From positions 56,307 through 120,306 of the forward strand of contig FN648605.1 in NCBI GenBank assembly GCA_000310025.1: DNA of 64,000 nucleotides, in the 5' to 3' direction. Below the pieces are notes generated by a model. The model was not told the DNA's origin. It ran no database searches and saw nothing but the letters and a program-made list of their open reading frames with translations. The first letter of the stretch is position 1. Every line of letters begins with the position of its first letter. Source of the stretch: Ectocarpus siliculosus. Its lineage: Eukaryota; Sar; Phaeophyceae; Ectocarpales; Ectocarpaceae. Position numbers and translations under genes: made by a program. Positions 41,501 to 50,400 of the stretch are shown here, piece by piece.

Positions 41501-44500
41501 GCAGTGGGCGGGAACCTAAACACCGTTGGAGGTACTACACTGCTGGCGCTGGCGACAGTGGGCGGTACACTAAACACCGAGGGAGGGGGCACGTACGCTA
41601 CACCTTGGGGGGAAGGCTGCATGCGGGGGATTGCATGCATAGATTCAAGACCACTCATACTAACGTAATCGGCAGAACGAGGGGCGGGCGGGGGAAACGG
41701 CGTTGTCACGGGCACAACAATGGGCGTCCCGTAATTCGGGGGCAGGCGAGTGGCTCTCAACGATGAACCACGCTCGCCACGGGGAAAAGTTAAATTTCCG
41801 TCCAATAGGTGAATGCCTACAGGATCCATTACTATGCGTTGCCCGCCCATGGCCTTGTGAAGCGAAAATAAATTAAATCCATTCCCTCAACGTGGCGTAC
41901 GTTGGTGAGCTTCACGCAAAACTCGCTCCTACCGTTGTGGAACTTTACGTTCAGGCTCCCGATACCAAGTACAGATATAATCCTTCCATCTCCAATCACC
42001 ACTCGCTCGCTACCAGGGGGAGGAATCATCACATCGTACATGCACCTAGGGTCTCCTGTGGAGTGGTTCGTTGCGCCAGAGTCTGCAAGCCAAGTTTCGT
42101 CTCCTACACTCTCATCTATCATGTTCATCATGGCATATCCTTCGACCCTACGCTCTACAAGCACACCATTCTCTGACTCACGTGGAAAAGCCCACATCAC
42201 ACACGCATGCAAATCCCCACCAGCCGATGGAGACGTTCCGGTCGAAGGCGCCGGAGGAGCGTACGGGCTGGGGATGGACTGCTGCTGCTGTTGCACGGGG
42301 GGGGGGGGGGTACTCCGGCTGCTGCTGTTGGGGCGGGTACTGGTAAACGCCGCTCGCGTGCGTCACAGGATTATGGTAAACGCCGCTCACGTGCATCACC
42401 GGTTGCTGTTGCGCTTCTGCCGCCGCTCCTGCTGATGTGCCTGCTGCCGCTCCTGTCTCGTGCGCCTCTCCGCCGTACTGCTGTGCGGTGTTAGCCTGGC
42501 CGTAGGAGTGCGCCCACGGTGGCCGCTGGGTGTTGTATCCCGCGGCCGGGGGCCGGGGCGGTGCGGGCGCTGCGGGCTGGCCGGCTGGTCTGCCTACATC
42601 CACCCGTGAAGGGCAGAAGATGTGGTTGTGGCCCATCTCACCGCAGTTTTCGCACCGCTTCCTCGGATCTGCTGCGTGGATAGGTGGCTCGTTTCCTTGG
42701 GGGCGGTAGATGTTCGGAGGGTAAGCGCTGTAGTCGTACCCCTGCTGAGGCACGGGGTAGGCGGGAAGATTGCTGCCTGGTGCTCCCTGGTGAGGAGGGC
42801 CTCTGCCCCATCCACCGGGAGTGGCGCCACGTCCACCGTGTCTTCCTCTTGCCAGCTGCTGCTGATGACGTCCTCCTCCAGAAAAGCCCCGGCCCCCATG
42901 CTGGGGCCCGTACCTTCCGCCGTATCTCGCATCTTGGCTGCCCGAGGGACCTCCCCAACCTCGCTGCCAGCGACACTCATCGTTGCTGTGGGACGGGGTG
43001 TTGTGGAGGTCACAATATCTTATCTCGGGCGGGTGCGGCGGCGGGTACATCTGTTGCTGTCGATAGAAGTATTGCTGATTCTGCTGCTGTGGCTGCTGCG
43101 GTTGTTGCTGCTGTTGTCGCGCTCCCGTCCTCCGTTGTCCTCTCGACTGCCCTGGTCCCCCCGTGTTCCCTCCCCCGCCACTACGGTTCTCACCGCCAGT
43201 GACGAGGGCGTAAGCCCCCACGCTCTCCTGCTTCTTCTTCCTTCTCGCCTCCATCTCCGCCCAAGCATTCACTATGATTCTTTCTACCCTCTCCCTCTCC
43301 AGACCATTCTCGGACATGAGAAAACCTGTGTATACATCATAATCCGGGAGGAGGTTGCGCACGAGGTGTCTGTTGGCATCATCTTCAGTTATCATCACGC
43401 CGCATGACGACAATCTTTGCCTTAGCACCCACCCTCTCGACAGGTACTCTTTGGGATGTTGGTCTCCCTTCTGCGTCAATTGTTGCCACTCTAGTTGGAG
43501 GCTAGTCTTTTCTGTGTGGGCGTGCACTTCAAAGTAGTTTCGGAATATCCTCCATGATTCCGTGGGGCAACCACTAGAGATAATGGCTGGAACGATCGAT
43601 GCAACCTGAATCTTCGCCAGTATTAGCTGCCATGCCTTCATAGCCTTCTCTACGGCCCTCCTACCATACTCCTCCTTCAGATTGGGAATGTCTGCATCTG
43701 GTTTCCCCACCTTGATCGTCTCTTCTGATTGTATCGCGCTCAGGCAATCTTCTTGTTGCAGCAACATCCGAAATTGGCTCTCAAAAACCTGCACTCTAAC
43801 CTGGACATCGACACTCGAATCGAACACACCCGTAAATGGGGCTACATGTATTACAGGACTGACACGAATGGTGTCCTTAGGGGGTAAGACTTCCCTGGTT
43901 TCCTCCCCCGGAGTGTTGGTCCTCCGCATTGCCCGCGCGAAGGACTCAACGAGACGGTCCTCCAACGATCGTGGCTGGTCTTCAGGTTGCGGGTCTAACG
44001 CTGTTCCAGCCGGCCGAGCATGCCGGGGATCGCCTCCATCGGGGGGCTTGTCCACGCTCTCTGATGCGGGACGCTTCTCTTCGGTAAACTTGATTTTTTC
44101 TTGTACTCCTCTCTCCACTTCCTCTTTGATGTGCGCCGATAATGCTTGGCGGTCCTCTTCAGTTAAGCTGCTGAGGTCGAGGGCTTCCATGATCTACTTC
44201 TCTAGCCGAACCCTTTTATAGCTAACCTCACCTAGGGATCCCGTGTGATATCACACGCTAGCGTGTTAGGATGATCCGAACTGGGGGTAGCTTGTCGCAA
44301 GACGTGTGTTGAATAGGGTGTCGGCAACTCGGCGAACTAGCGCCAAGGAGGAAAGATGTGCTGGGTTGTTGTATAGACTTCTTCTTCACATGAAAAACAT
44401 GGACTCACATGAACACATGAACGAACTGCACGCACACGCGCACGCACCATCAGTACGGGGGCGACGCAGTATACAACAGGGGTACCTTGCACACCCTGGA

Positions 44501-46271
44501 AATACATTCCACGTACCACACAATCCTACAACCACTTGGCATTGCTACAAGTATATCTATCAGTACCCGTAAATACGAAAAATCGGTCCCTAGAAGCTGT
44601 GCTCGGGAGGAAAGCCGCATCTTTCTCCGGCTGCCTTGGACTTTGTCATTCGCCAACCGAAGACTGATGTGGCACCTATGGCATATTCCTCATTACTCGT
44701 CCGCCCCCCAACAACATGTCGTGCCGCCTGCCCAAACCGCGTCCGTAGAAAAGCACTCCGCAGGTGTCAGACGCCAAGCTGACCGCGGCAGCCAAAGCCG
44801 GCGTCATGGCCAACAACGAGGCACTGATGACCCTGGTGAAGACCGAGGTCGCAAGTCAAGTACTGCAGCTGAAGACGGGCCTGGAGGCACGGTTGACTGA
44901 GATGGAGAGCAGCGCGAAAGCCGACCAAGAGACGCGTTTTGGGTCGCTGTTCACCAGCATCCAAAGCGGCTTGACGAACGCATGCGAGTACATCACCGGG
45001 GTCGTGAAGGAGAACGGCCGCCAGCTCGACGAGTGAGTGTTGATGTTTGTTCCTGGAGTGTTTTCGGGGCACCCCACACAAGGGTGGGTGATGCCCCCGC
45101 AACGAAGTACCCAATTCGTTGTTCTAGACCTTTCGGGTGTATGTGGGTGTGCGGCATAGGTTTTTTGTTGTTGTTGTTGTTGTTGTATACGTGAGTGTTC
45201 TGGGAAAGAGGTCGACGAGGGCACCGTTGCGTGCGCCGCCTTTGGTTTTTGACTCTCCGAGTCGCGAGTAAGTGTTCCGGCTTAGTCGGGTCTTGGGCGT
45301 CGTTGGTTAGGGAAACAAGTGCTCCGACAGCCACCCCATACCCCTCTAACCCCTCCTTCCAACGCTCCAACCCCCCTCTATTTAACTCTCCGCCTCCCGT
45401 CCATTCGATCCTCCGCTACGCATCTGCCAAAAACCCACAGGAGTATTTCGGGCAACAAGAGAGGCCCCCCATCCAAGACTCCATCGCCGAAAAGGCGCAG
45501 TCCGCGTGAGCACGAGACTACGCGGAGGAGGTGAGTACACTTGGTGTAATTTGGTTGTGGCCCGTCACCTTTTTCTCCGTCGCTGACGCTTTATAGCATC
45601 CACGCAGCCACCGCAAATCGTAAATCAAGGCGAGGAAGGTTAGGTTGTAAAAGGTCGGACTGTCTCTCTTCGTTGGTTCCATTTCGAGAGCTGGTGATAC
45701 GTTGCAAAGTACCCGCGGATAGACTCAACACCCGCTTCTTTCTGACGCGTGTCCTGCGTTGTCGTGATGGTGCGTGTCCAGTGACGAACGTGAAGAGGCG
45801 ACGACGCATGGGGCTCTGGCGACGGTGGATGGTAACACGTTAATGAAGATAGCCGCTGAAATGGGCACCGCTTTGTCGCAGGGCAACGCCAATCAAGCAC
45901 GTGTTTCCGACCAGGCCCACAACAACGCCATGGCTCAAGGCACCCAGTCAATGGGGGGGTTCGTGTCGGTGCCACACAACATGATGCAGACCCGGGGGGC
46001 TGGTGCTTCCACGATGGGGATGATGCAGAACCAGGGGGCGGGTGCGTCCTCGATGAGGATGATGCCGACCCAGGGGGCGGGGGCGTCGTCGATGGGGATG
46101 ATGCCGACCCAGGGGGCAGGGGGGTCGTCGATGGGGATGGGTGCACCCACACAGCGGATGGGTACACCCTCCCAAGGTGCCACCAACCAGAGTGGCTATA
46201 TGCAGCTTTTCGGGCAACAGAACAACGACCTCAATCAGGGCAATGGCTATCCTCCCTTCCGATTTAACTAG
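35499..46271 (+). CDS. Multi-exon gene of unknown function, interrupted by a Copia element
   Basis: Exons whose phases fit: 35499-35555 (open upstream to about 35443), 36110-36202, 36289-36354, 36823-36861, 44764-45032, 45441-45530 and 45782-46271. The first five joins are phase 0. The last two joins split a codon after its second base, and both work (GA|GTGAGT to CAG|G; GAGGAG|GTGAGT to CCAG|T). The protein is helical and Ala/Lys-rich (NKWKDNSVEAANKWKTTAQA, ALMTLVKTEVASQVLQLKTG, GLEARLTEMESSAKADQETR), so a coiled coil is likely. A basic proline-rich linker (RGPPSKTPSPKRRSP) follows. The C-terminus has four Met-rich repeats (QGAGASSMGMM) and a Gln/Asn-rich end before TAG. Not recognised. The 7.9-kb fourth intron holds the antisense Copia element. 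The true first exon may lie further upstream in repeat copy A. Confidence 0.65.
36867..37166 (-). repeat. Copia 3' LTR
   Basis: 300 bp, starts TGTTAGGATG and ends TATCTATCA on the plus strand. It is preceded by GTACC and followed inward by the purine-rich tract of the element. Confidence 0.95.
37449..38795 (-). CDS. Copia reverse transcriptase and RNase H
   Basis: The frame contains the RVT_2-type signatures KSRLVARGDMQ, GETYAPTVAVSSVRLL, LRHFDIKQAFVQSDLDEDVF, LNKSLYGLKQASRKWH and the catalytic VVHVDDIF (both Asp kept; Tyr replaced by His). RNase H motifs follow: FADADYASKAADRRSVSG, TLSTTEAEYVSLA, EDNQGAIQLA and SKHIDVRHHFIRD. The stop is at 37449. Upstream the frame is open through 38796-38867 (24 codons, including KAKWVFDWK) to an in-frame TAG at 38868-38870 that joins it to the integrase frame. 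Confidence 0.95.
   Translation of the reverse strand: MKSRLVARGDMQRVHVDCGETYAPTVAVSSVRLLAAMACEQNLSLRHFDIKQAFVQSDLDEDVFMRLPEGCGRLSGMIVKLNKSLYGLKQASRKWHSDLARCLICLGFIQCMADTCVFRLIEEGKVVVTLVVHVDDIFSIGEEERCDQFGRDLNTMVPVKNLGDLRWYSGCFYERDWDAGTLKISQQTYAEELGMEFGVEYGKEIPLPVGLKLSEFDQDEEVVSRPFRELIGSLMWLATQTRPDIANAVRAVARYCASPKEIHWRAGLGILGYVVRTSDLGITFRRGSVAGLSMEVFADADYASKAADRRSVSGGLVMCGGGCISWFSRTQKCVTLSTTEAEYVSLANVMKEVLFLRQVWRFMLPEAGMPCIPVFEDNQGAIQLAQNPISNSNSKHIDVRHHFIRDLVRRKEISIFHVESAYQHAGFLTKALNVGNFEFHRNFVMSMD
38868..40991 (-). CDS. Copia GAG-pre-integrase and integrase
   Basis: A zinc-binding GAG-pre-integrase HHCC (LLHVSCSHANEF...PCGGC) is followed by the DDE core: LWHIDLCGPM, FRMDNGGEFLSHDF and PQQNGPAESAIW. 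A proline/threonine-rich linker with three exact-looking repeats (VTTTAPPATPFAA) and a region leading to RT (SSEHADLWMASVEREFRGLI) complete it. The frame ends at UAG followed by CAA CCA, then continues into RT in the same frame. Confidence 0.93.
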   Translation of the reverse strand: MSLALRMSSMMLPLPSQSWPRASDLFRWGNPPPVVDINLLHVSCSHANEFLLRELSKQHGLRLTGVLQPCGGCIQAKGKKAGVPHKMGARASGPHDLWHIDLCGPMTASLGGSFFMIMFVDSFSRWMKLYGMRRKSDTLAFVKKFLADMSGTGVPRSFRMDNGGEFLSHDFIAFCDHAGIRRTYTAPGTPQQNGPAESAIWRVNKTGHAARLEACRLFPKIDFTRIPGYGRDGERLWLESCHWAAGGFNRSPTTANGGYKSPHELFTGRPPPLQIVPFLQPGYMRVTRTRKMDPQAVLCCYLNNGDNHHDSAVKVLKFATGRVCMTNNIVWVSDRAPLLTPPLELPAPAGEGGDSDVAAAPTFLIEYIAPPLLPPSPFARTPTSPAAIPSQAPPATSTPPSPAAPSTAAPPPVTTTAPPATPFAAAPPVTTTAPPATPFAAAPPVTTTAPPATPFVAGPPPAPSVTPSPAAVPPGAAPSTNMPPLTTRTIRELDVGRGDMRVSGRTRAAAKAQGGGRASSMPPLSARANRELDLGRETRVPGRLRDRRVRFQDEGDERSTTHGGSGDAPAHRFGLVSLQDKTTLLSTLTTRSVVDGGRKEIPSSARGHGGAELGGEERGGTKTEGLREEVPFACATLLASREDIDRAMRDLDPPEVAPDLPQCYASDLRVPKTYREAVSSEHADLWMASVEREFRGLIEAGTFEEVL
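40885..41850 (-). CDS. Copia pol segment between protease and integrase (shifted frame)
   Basis: Continues the protease domain in another frame: the sequence before its first Met reads NLFSLHKAMGG, the usual end of Copia proteases. A long Val/Pro/Ser repeat region (FPPAASSVVP-type units) and an acidic segment follow. The frame runs out at 40885, where the integrase frame has already opened (40991), so a second shift is needed near a T5 run at about 40917. Confidence 0.75.
   Translation of the reverse strand: MGGQRIVMDPVGIHLLDGNLTFPRGERGSSLRATRLPPNYGTPIVVPVTTPFPPPAPRSADYVSMSGLESMHAIPRMQPSPQGVAYVPPPSVFSVPPTVASASSVVPPTVFRFPPTASSVVHPSVPRSIVPSHVSGFPPAASSVVPHGDPPHRNIFHAPVSNFPPAATGVVPSTMYGYPPAANSVVPSAVSGVPPAGNSVVPPAMNAPPLADRSVVFSSAPQVPHGMELVGVPGLPSPDVSVFQESIDDDDRGCIPFTEQGDYEWAVYLLERREESDDPHEFLELMFESGFANVFDDVAFAVPVMAPGKRPFSVGKPTTRC
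41832..42296 (-). CDS. Copia aspartic protease
   Basis: Contains the retropepsin-type catalytic motif TWLADSGATNHSTG, then VVIGDGRIISVLGIGSL and LTNVRHVEG, the typical Copia protease layout. It is in a different frame from gag upstream; the switch falls at a run of 14 C on the coding strand (42297-42310). A run of 13 C would make gag and protease continuous. Confidence 0.88.
   Translation of the reverse strand: MQQQQQSIPSPYAPPAPSTGTSPSAGGDLHACVMWAFPRESENGVLVERRVEGYAMMNMIDESVGDETWLADSGATNHSTGDPRCMYDVMIPPPGSERVVIGDGRIISVLGIGSLNVKFHNGRSEFCVKLTNVRHVEGMDLIYFRFTRPWAGNA
42178..44190 (-). CDS. Copia gag polyprotein
   Basis: Starts MEALDLSSLTEEDRQAL at 44190. The capsid-like region resembles UBN2-type gag (WQLILAKIQVASIVPAIISS, WRIFRNYFEVHAHTEKTSLQ, QRLSSCGVMITEDDANRHLV, LLPDYDVYTGFLMSENGLER). 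A Gln/Pro/Gly-rich linker follows, then one CCHC zinc knuckle (C-x2-C-x4-H-x4-C: CENCGEMGHNHIFC). The true product probably passes into the protease frame at the C14 run; the annotated end at 42178 is the unshifted frame. Confidence 0.9.
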   Translation of the reverse strand: MEALDLSSLTEEDRQALSAHIKEEVERGVQEKIKFTEEKRPASESVDKPPDGGDPRHARPAGTALDPQPEDQPRSLEDRLVESFARAMRRTNTPGEETREVLPPKDTIRVSPVIHVAPFTGVFDSSVDVQVRVQVFESQFRMLLQQEDCLSAIQSEETIKVGKPDADIPNLKEEYGRRAVEKAMKAWQLILAKIQVASIVPAIISSGCPTESWRIFRNYFEVHAHTEKTSLQLEWQQLTQKGDQHPKEYLSRGWVLRQRLSSCGVMITEDDANRHLVRNLLPDYDVYTGFLMSENGLERERVERIIVNAWAEMEARRKKKQESVGAYALVTGGENRSGGGGNTGGPGQSRGQRRTGARQQQQQPQQPQQQNQQYFYRQQQMYPPPHPPEIRYCDLHNTPSHSNDECRWQRGWGGPSGSQDARYGGRYGPQHGGRGFSGGGRHQQQLARGRHGGRGATPGGWGRGPPHQGAPGSNLPAYPVPQQGYDYSAYPPNIYRPQGNEPPIHAADPRKRCENCGEMGHNHIFCPSRVDVGRPAGQPAAPAPPRPPAAGYNTQRPPWAHSYGQANTAQQYGGEAHETGAAAGTSAGAAAEAQQQPVMHVSGVYHNPVTHASGVYQYPPQQQQPEYPPPPRATAAAVHPQPVRSSGAFDRNVSIGWWGFACVCDVGFST
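44264..44562 (-). repeat. Copia 5' LTR
   Basis: 299 bp, one base shorter than the 3' copy (GGGTTG against GGGCTTG) and with one substitution. Just inside it (44243-44256) is the 14-bp palindrome GTGTGATATCACAC. I do not see a standard initiator-Met primer-binding site. Confidence 0.95.
45782..46271 (+). other. Last exon of the interrupted gene, with Met/Gly-rich repeats
   Basis: The exon encodes GNTLMKIAAEMGTALSQGNA, then tandem QGAGASSM-type units at about 45985-46140 (45-bp period, 4 units), then a QQNNDLNQGNG end and TAG. Repeat length is a codon multiple. The coding assignment is part of the gene entry 35499-46271. Confidence 0.6.
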
Positions 46272-47423
46272 GTTGACGATATTTCTGAGCATGCCGGTCA
46301 AACGCTTTTGGTTTTTAGTCGATCGCCAAACGGCCCGCCTCAAGGGGGACGCCTCAAGGGGGTCCTCGTTTTGCGAAGGAAAGTGCAGTCATTTTGGTGT
46401 TTTTGTGAGGCGGGTGTGTGTTGTCCTTTTTTTTTACGAGGGGGGGGGGGGGGGTTGCACGTTATCAATTTTCGCAGTCGTAAGGGACGCAGTAGATTAC
46501 GAGAAAGAAAGAAGAAGGGGTCGCCATTGGCAGAGGGGGGGGGGGCGTTTAGGAGTCGGGGGACGATTTATGTATGCCGTTTGTGTATCCTCTCAGGTCA
46601 GGTCAGCTTTCTTTGTGGTACTGGTAGTGGTGGGTTGTCGTGGTTCATTTCTTGTATGGGTACGTGGGCACCCGATACAACGAGTGTAGATCGTTCTAAT
46701 GTCAGGTGCCAAACGACCCTCGGCGTCGTTGATTGTGTTGTTCTGTTTTAAGTATCATATCTGCCCTCGTTGGTATGACAGCAGTCGTTGGTATGACAGC
46801 AGGCAACAAACGACGCGCAACACAAGTATGCATCTATCTGCATATGGTAAACCAGAGTGTAGTAAGGAGAACTGCGCACACTCGCACCAGTGGCGATTCA
46901 GCGTCAGGCACTTGTCTCTGTCTACGCTTGTGACGAGGTGGCTTACATCCAAGTTGCGAGCCACCGAAGTTGTTGACCTGTCTCTCCTAACACACGACTT
47001 TCGACTCGTGCGTGTAGAAGACATGATCAATGCTTCGAATAATATTGCAGTAGTGGAGCAGCTGCTTTAAAATAGGGGGTGCTGCCGCGCCCTTGCCGCC
47101 AGTCAGTACATGACGTACGACATGAGGTGCGTGGCATCCACACCCTCGATAGTCTCGGGGGAGCCTGACAAGCACGCTGTGACAGCTGGCCAATCCTCTG
47201 CTGCTGCACCATCCTCCACTCGCCACACGGGCCGAAGCGACCATCCTACATCCTACTCCGGTCTCCAAAAGCGGCCCCGAACAGCCCGCCGTTGAAAAAT
47301 TTATTGCCTTTTGCAACACAGAGACCGGTCCAGTCGCATGCTCGAACTTGGTCCTTTTCGGGGACCTCTCTCCCATCTGCCACTCCTCTCTGTCACCCCC
47401 ACGCCCTCTTTCCTTCAGTTGGG
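46272..47423. other. No gene supported; flank of the nuclease gene
   Basis: Contains a G run (46441-46454), two copies of TCGTTGGTATGACAGCA (46768-46801), and just before the nuclease ATG a pyrimidine-rich CCTTTCCTTCAG (47407-47418) that looks like a splice acceptor, suggesting a 5' untranslated exon upstream. No terminal inverted repeat was recognised here. Confidence 0.4.
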
Positions 47424-50400
47424 ATGGGAGTCAATTCGCTCTCCCGCTTGTCTAAAAGCGTGGCTTCGGTCAGGATTGATCTTGAAAACGGACAAGGCAA
47501 ACATCATGTCATCGTCGACGGCGGGTTCCTAAATCACCGCATGTGTTTGAGGGGGGTAGCGGCGGCAAATTTACTTCTCAACAACGACGTCTCCCGTCAA
47601 GTAGAGGAGTGTGCCCGAGATATGAAGCTCTTTGAAGACCGCAATTTCCTAGTGACGGTAGTGTTCGACGGTCGGCCGCCTCCGGCCAAGAGTGGGACAT
47701 CTCAACACCGACGAGAAAGGAGGCAGAAGAGTGCACAACAGGCGCGCGCTCTACACGACGCCGGTGGCTGTCCCGTGGAGATCAACAAGTTGGCCAGCGC
47801 TGCTTGTGCTTTCGACGGTCGAGTTACCGCTGAGATCGCAACGCGCTTGAGAGCCCGTATCAGGGGGGAGGTTTACATCGCCCCAGGCGAAGCGGATCCA
47901 CAGCTTGTAGTTTTCCAGGACATCCATCTCGCAACAGGGGCGAACGTGTACGTGTATGCCAATGACTCCGACTTAACAGTTCTTGGGGTACGGGATCTTT
48001 TGGTGGAAGTGGTCAAGAACGCGAGAGGAGAGCTTGTCGGAAGATGCGTCCGGCAGAGGCTGCTCTTCCAACCCACCGCATGGTCCTTCCTCCGGAGCGG
48101 GGATGCTCATGGTTGGCTGCGCCAGCTGCACGGGATACACCAGCCAGTTGACGAGGGCTTAGACTACACGCCTCTACCGGAACCGACCGCCCGCCGCCGC
48201 CTTCTCTTGTTCGCCATTATCGTAGGCAACGACTTCGCGAAATTCAAAAATGTCGGACCAGTTACTGCTGCAAGGCTAGCTTTCGTTGACACCGAAAGCG
48301 GTGTCTGGGCGGCATCTTTGCTACCATTCGATGCGGTTGTGGGATACCTGGCCTCAAGGCTGCTGGTGGAGTCCAGGGAGGAGGACACGCCTGCTGTGCG
48401 GCGTGAGTTTGAGATCCGACTGCGCGCCTGCCACACCATGTTTACACAGCCCGTGGTGTGGAACCCGCTGAGCGGAGAACTCCAACATTTGTCCGGCGCG
48501 CCGACCAGGGAGGAAATCACCCGCCATGCAGGTCAGTGTTCCGCGTTTTTGTGTGTGTAAGAATGCTCCTCGTACCTGAGACCAGCTTTTGGTTGATGTT
48601 TCCCGACGTCACCTTACTTGTAGTCGGGCGCCAGCAGTGAGACCTTACACACTAGTAAAATGTGTCCTTTACACTGGAGTCTGCGTGCAGCAAGGAGGTC
48701 TGATGTACCTTCAAACATGCTTTCTACAAAGTAGATTTGCAGGTAAACCCACCAATGACCTCGGTCTGGCTTTGCTCGTCCCGTGATTACACGGCTCCCG
48801 CTGTACTGCATACTGTGTAAGCCTGCTGTACTGAAGCAGATACATTTAGTGACGGCGTTGCATATACTATCGCCTGAACTCCCTTCACTGTCATGCTCGC
48901 ATCCTGCACGTACAGGGACGTCGGAGCTATCCCCGCTGGCGTCCCGTGTGGCCCGGAGAGATGCCTGTCCGCTGACCGGGCGCGAATGGGACCCACCGCT
49001 GGGTACAGCACAAGCGAAGGGGCAGGCGGTAGGCGAGGATGCTGGCAGGCAGAAGAAAAGGGCAACACCCGAGACGGCTAGCACCCGCCCCCCGAATGCT
49101 AGCAGCAGGGCGTCTCGCTCTCGAGGTCCTCAAGACACAAACAACTACCGCGAGCACGGCTTCAGCAGACTCCCGGCGGAAACTGAAGATTACACCAAGT
49201 TGACCGTGCCTAAGCTTCGCGAGTTTCTAAGCGTGAGTAAAATATGGGTTTTTAGCGACATTTTTTCTAGAGAGCTACTGTCAGTAGGGTACTAGTCGGG
49301 GAGGGTACTTACAGTTATGGCTGTGACAGAATATTTGGTCCATAGACTATTACTACTTCAAAATATATTTTGGGTAAAGAGTGCATCCTGTGTTGTAAAC
49401 TTGGCGCTTCGTCTTTCAGACTGCCGTTACTGGCTTCCGGGTGCGCCTGTCGACCATCCAACAGCAGGTTGAGCGATGTACGCACACACGCTTACAAAAG
49501 AGACCACACACCACGTTCCGCTTTGCACACAGCGCACTGCGGCTGCTGTTAGTAAGGTTCGGGGCGGATATCCCGATTGGTTTAAGAAGTAATGTTTTTG
49601 AAATAGCCCCAAAATGGTACCCCACAAGTTATCACAAGTTGTGCGATTTTGGACTGTAGTTAAATTGTTCGCGTACGGTGGGCCACGCTCAGAGCAGATT
49701 AAGTACACCATTGGCGCCGGATATGTGCAATTCAGCCCCCCTCGCAGTATGTTTACGGTAATGGTCACGTTGACCACAAGTCAGATATTGATGTCCGTCA
49801 ACCACTTCGTTACAGCAGTCGTTCGAACACGGGATTATTGTGCGTAGGGTAACAACGAACCTACAAGTTTTGGTTTCTTCGCGTTCTGTTCGAGGCAGCG
49901 GTGGGGTACGAGATGCACGCGGCAACTGCACGTGGAGATTGCAAATTGTAACCGAAGATATACATTGTTCTTCGCCTAAGATAAGCGGGTGGGTTTCGGT
50001 GTGCGTCATCAGCTAAGCATGAACGTATATGCGCCCCACACGCTTGGGATTCTCCTCTTGTCGTGTGCATTTCTGCCGTCAGGTTTTTAGGTGTCTCGAC
50101 AACGCCGGGACCAGTGGGTTCAACAAAGCACTCCTTGCTCAGATGGCTGGGGATGTCGTCAGGCTGATAAGGAGCTGCGGTGTGTTGGACACCAACTTGG
50201 CGTTTCGCCATCCCGTTCCGGACCTCAGCTCTTTTGAGGAAAAGGAGGCCAGGCTAATGACGGATCTTCCTGCGACAGGGCTGCGCATAAAGGAGTGGTC
50301 CGCTATGCGGCGGTATCTCCCCGAGATATCGAAAGCCGTCATCTTACGGTTCATGGGAGAAGTGAAGAAACTCGCCGGCGAGGGCTCGCGGCTCTGGTAT

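Larger units (their letters stand above)
36867..44562 (-). mobile_element. Complete Ty1/Copia LTR retrotransposon
   Basis: Direct repeats 36867-37166 and 44264-44562 (TG...CA ends, 300 and 299 bp) bound a minus-strand gag-pro-int-RT-RNase H region. The two LTRs differ by one substitution and one single-base indel, so the insertion is recent. The 5-bp target duplication GTACC is present at 36862-36866 and 44563-44567. A polypurine tract (AAGCAGGGGGGC on the minus strand) abuts the 3' LTR. Integrase before RT defines Copia. It sits antisense in an intron of the gene 35499-46271. Confidence 0.95.
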
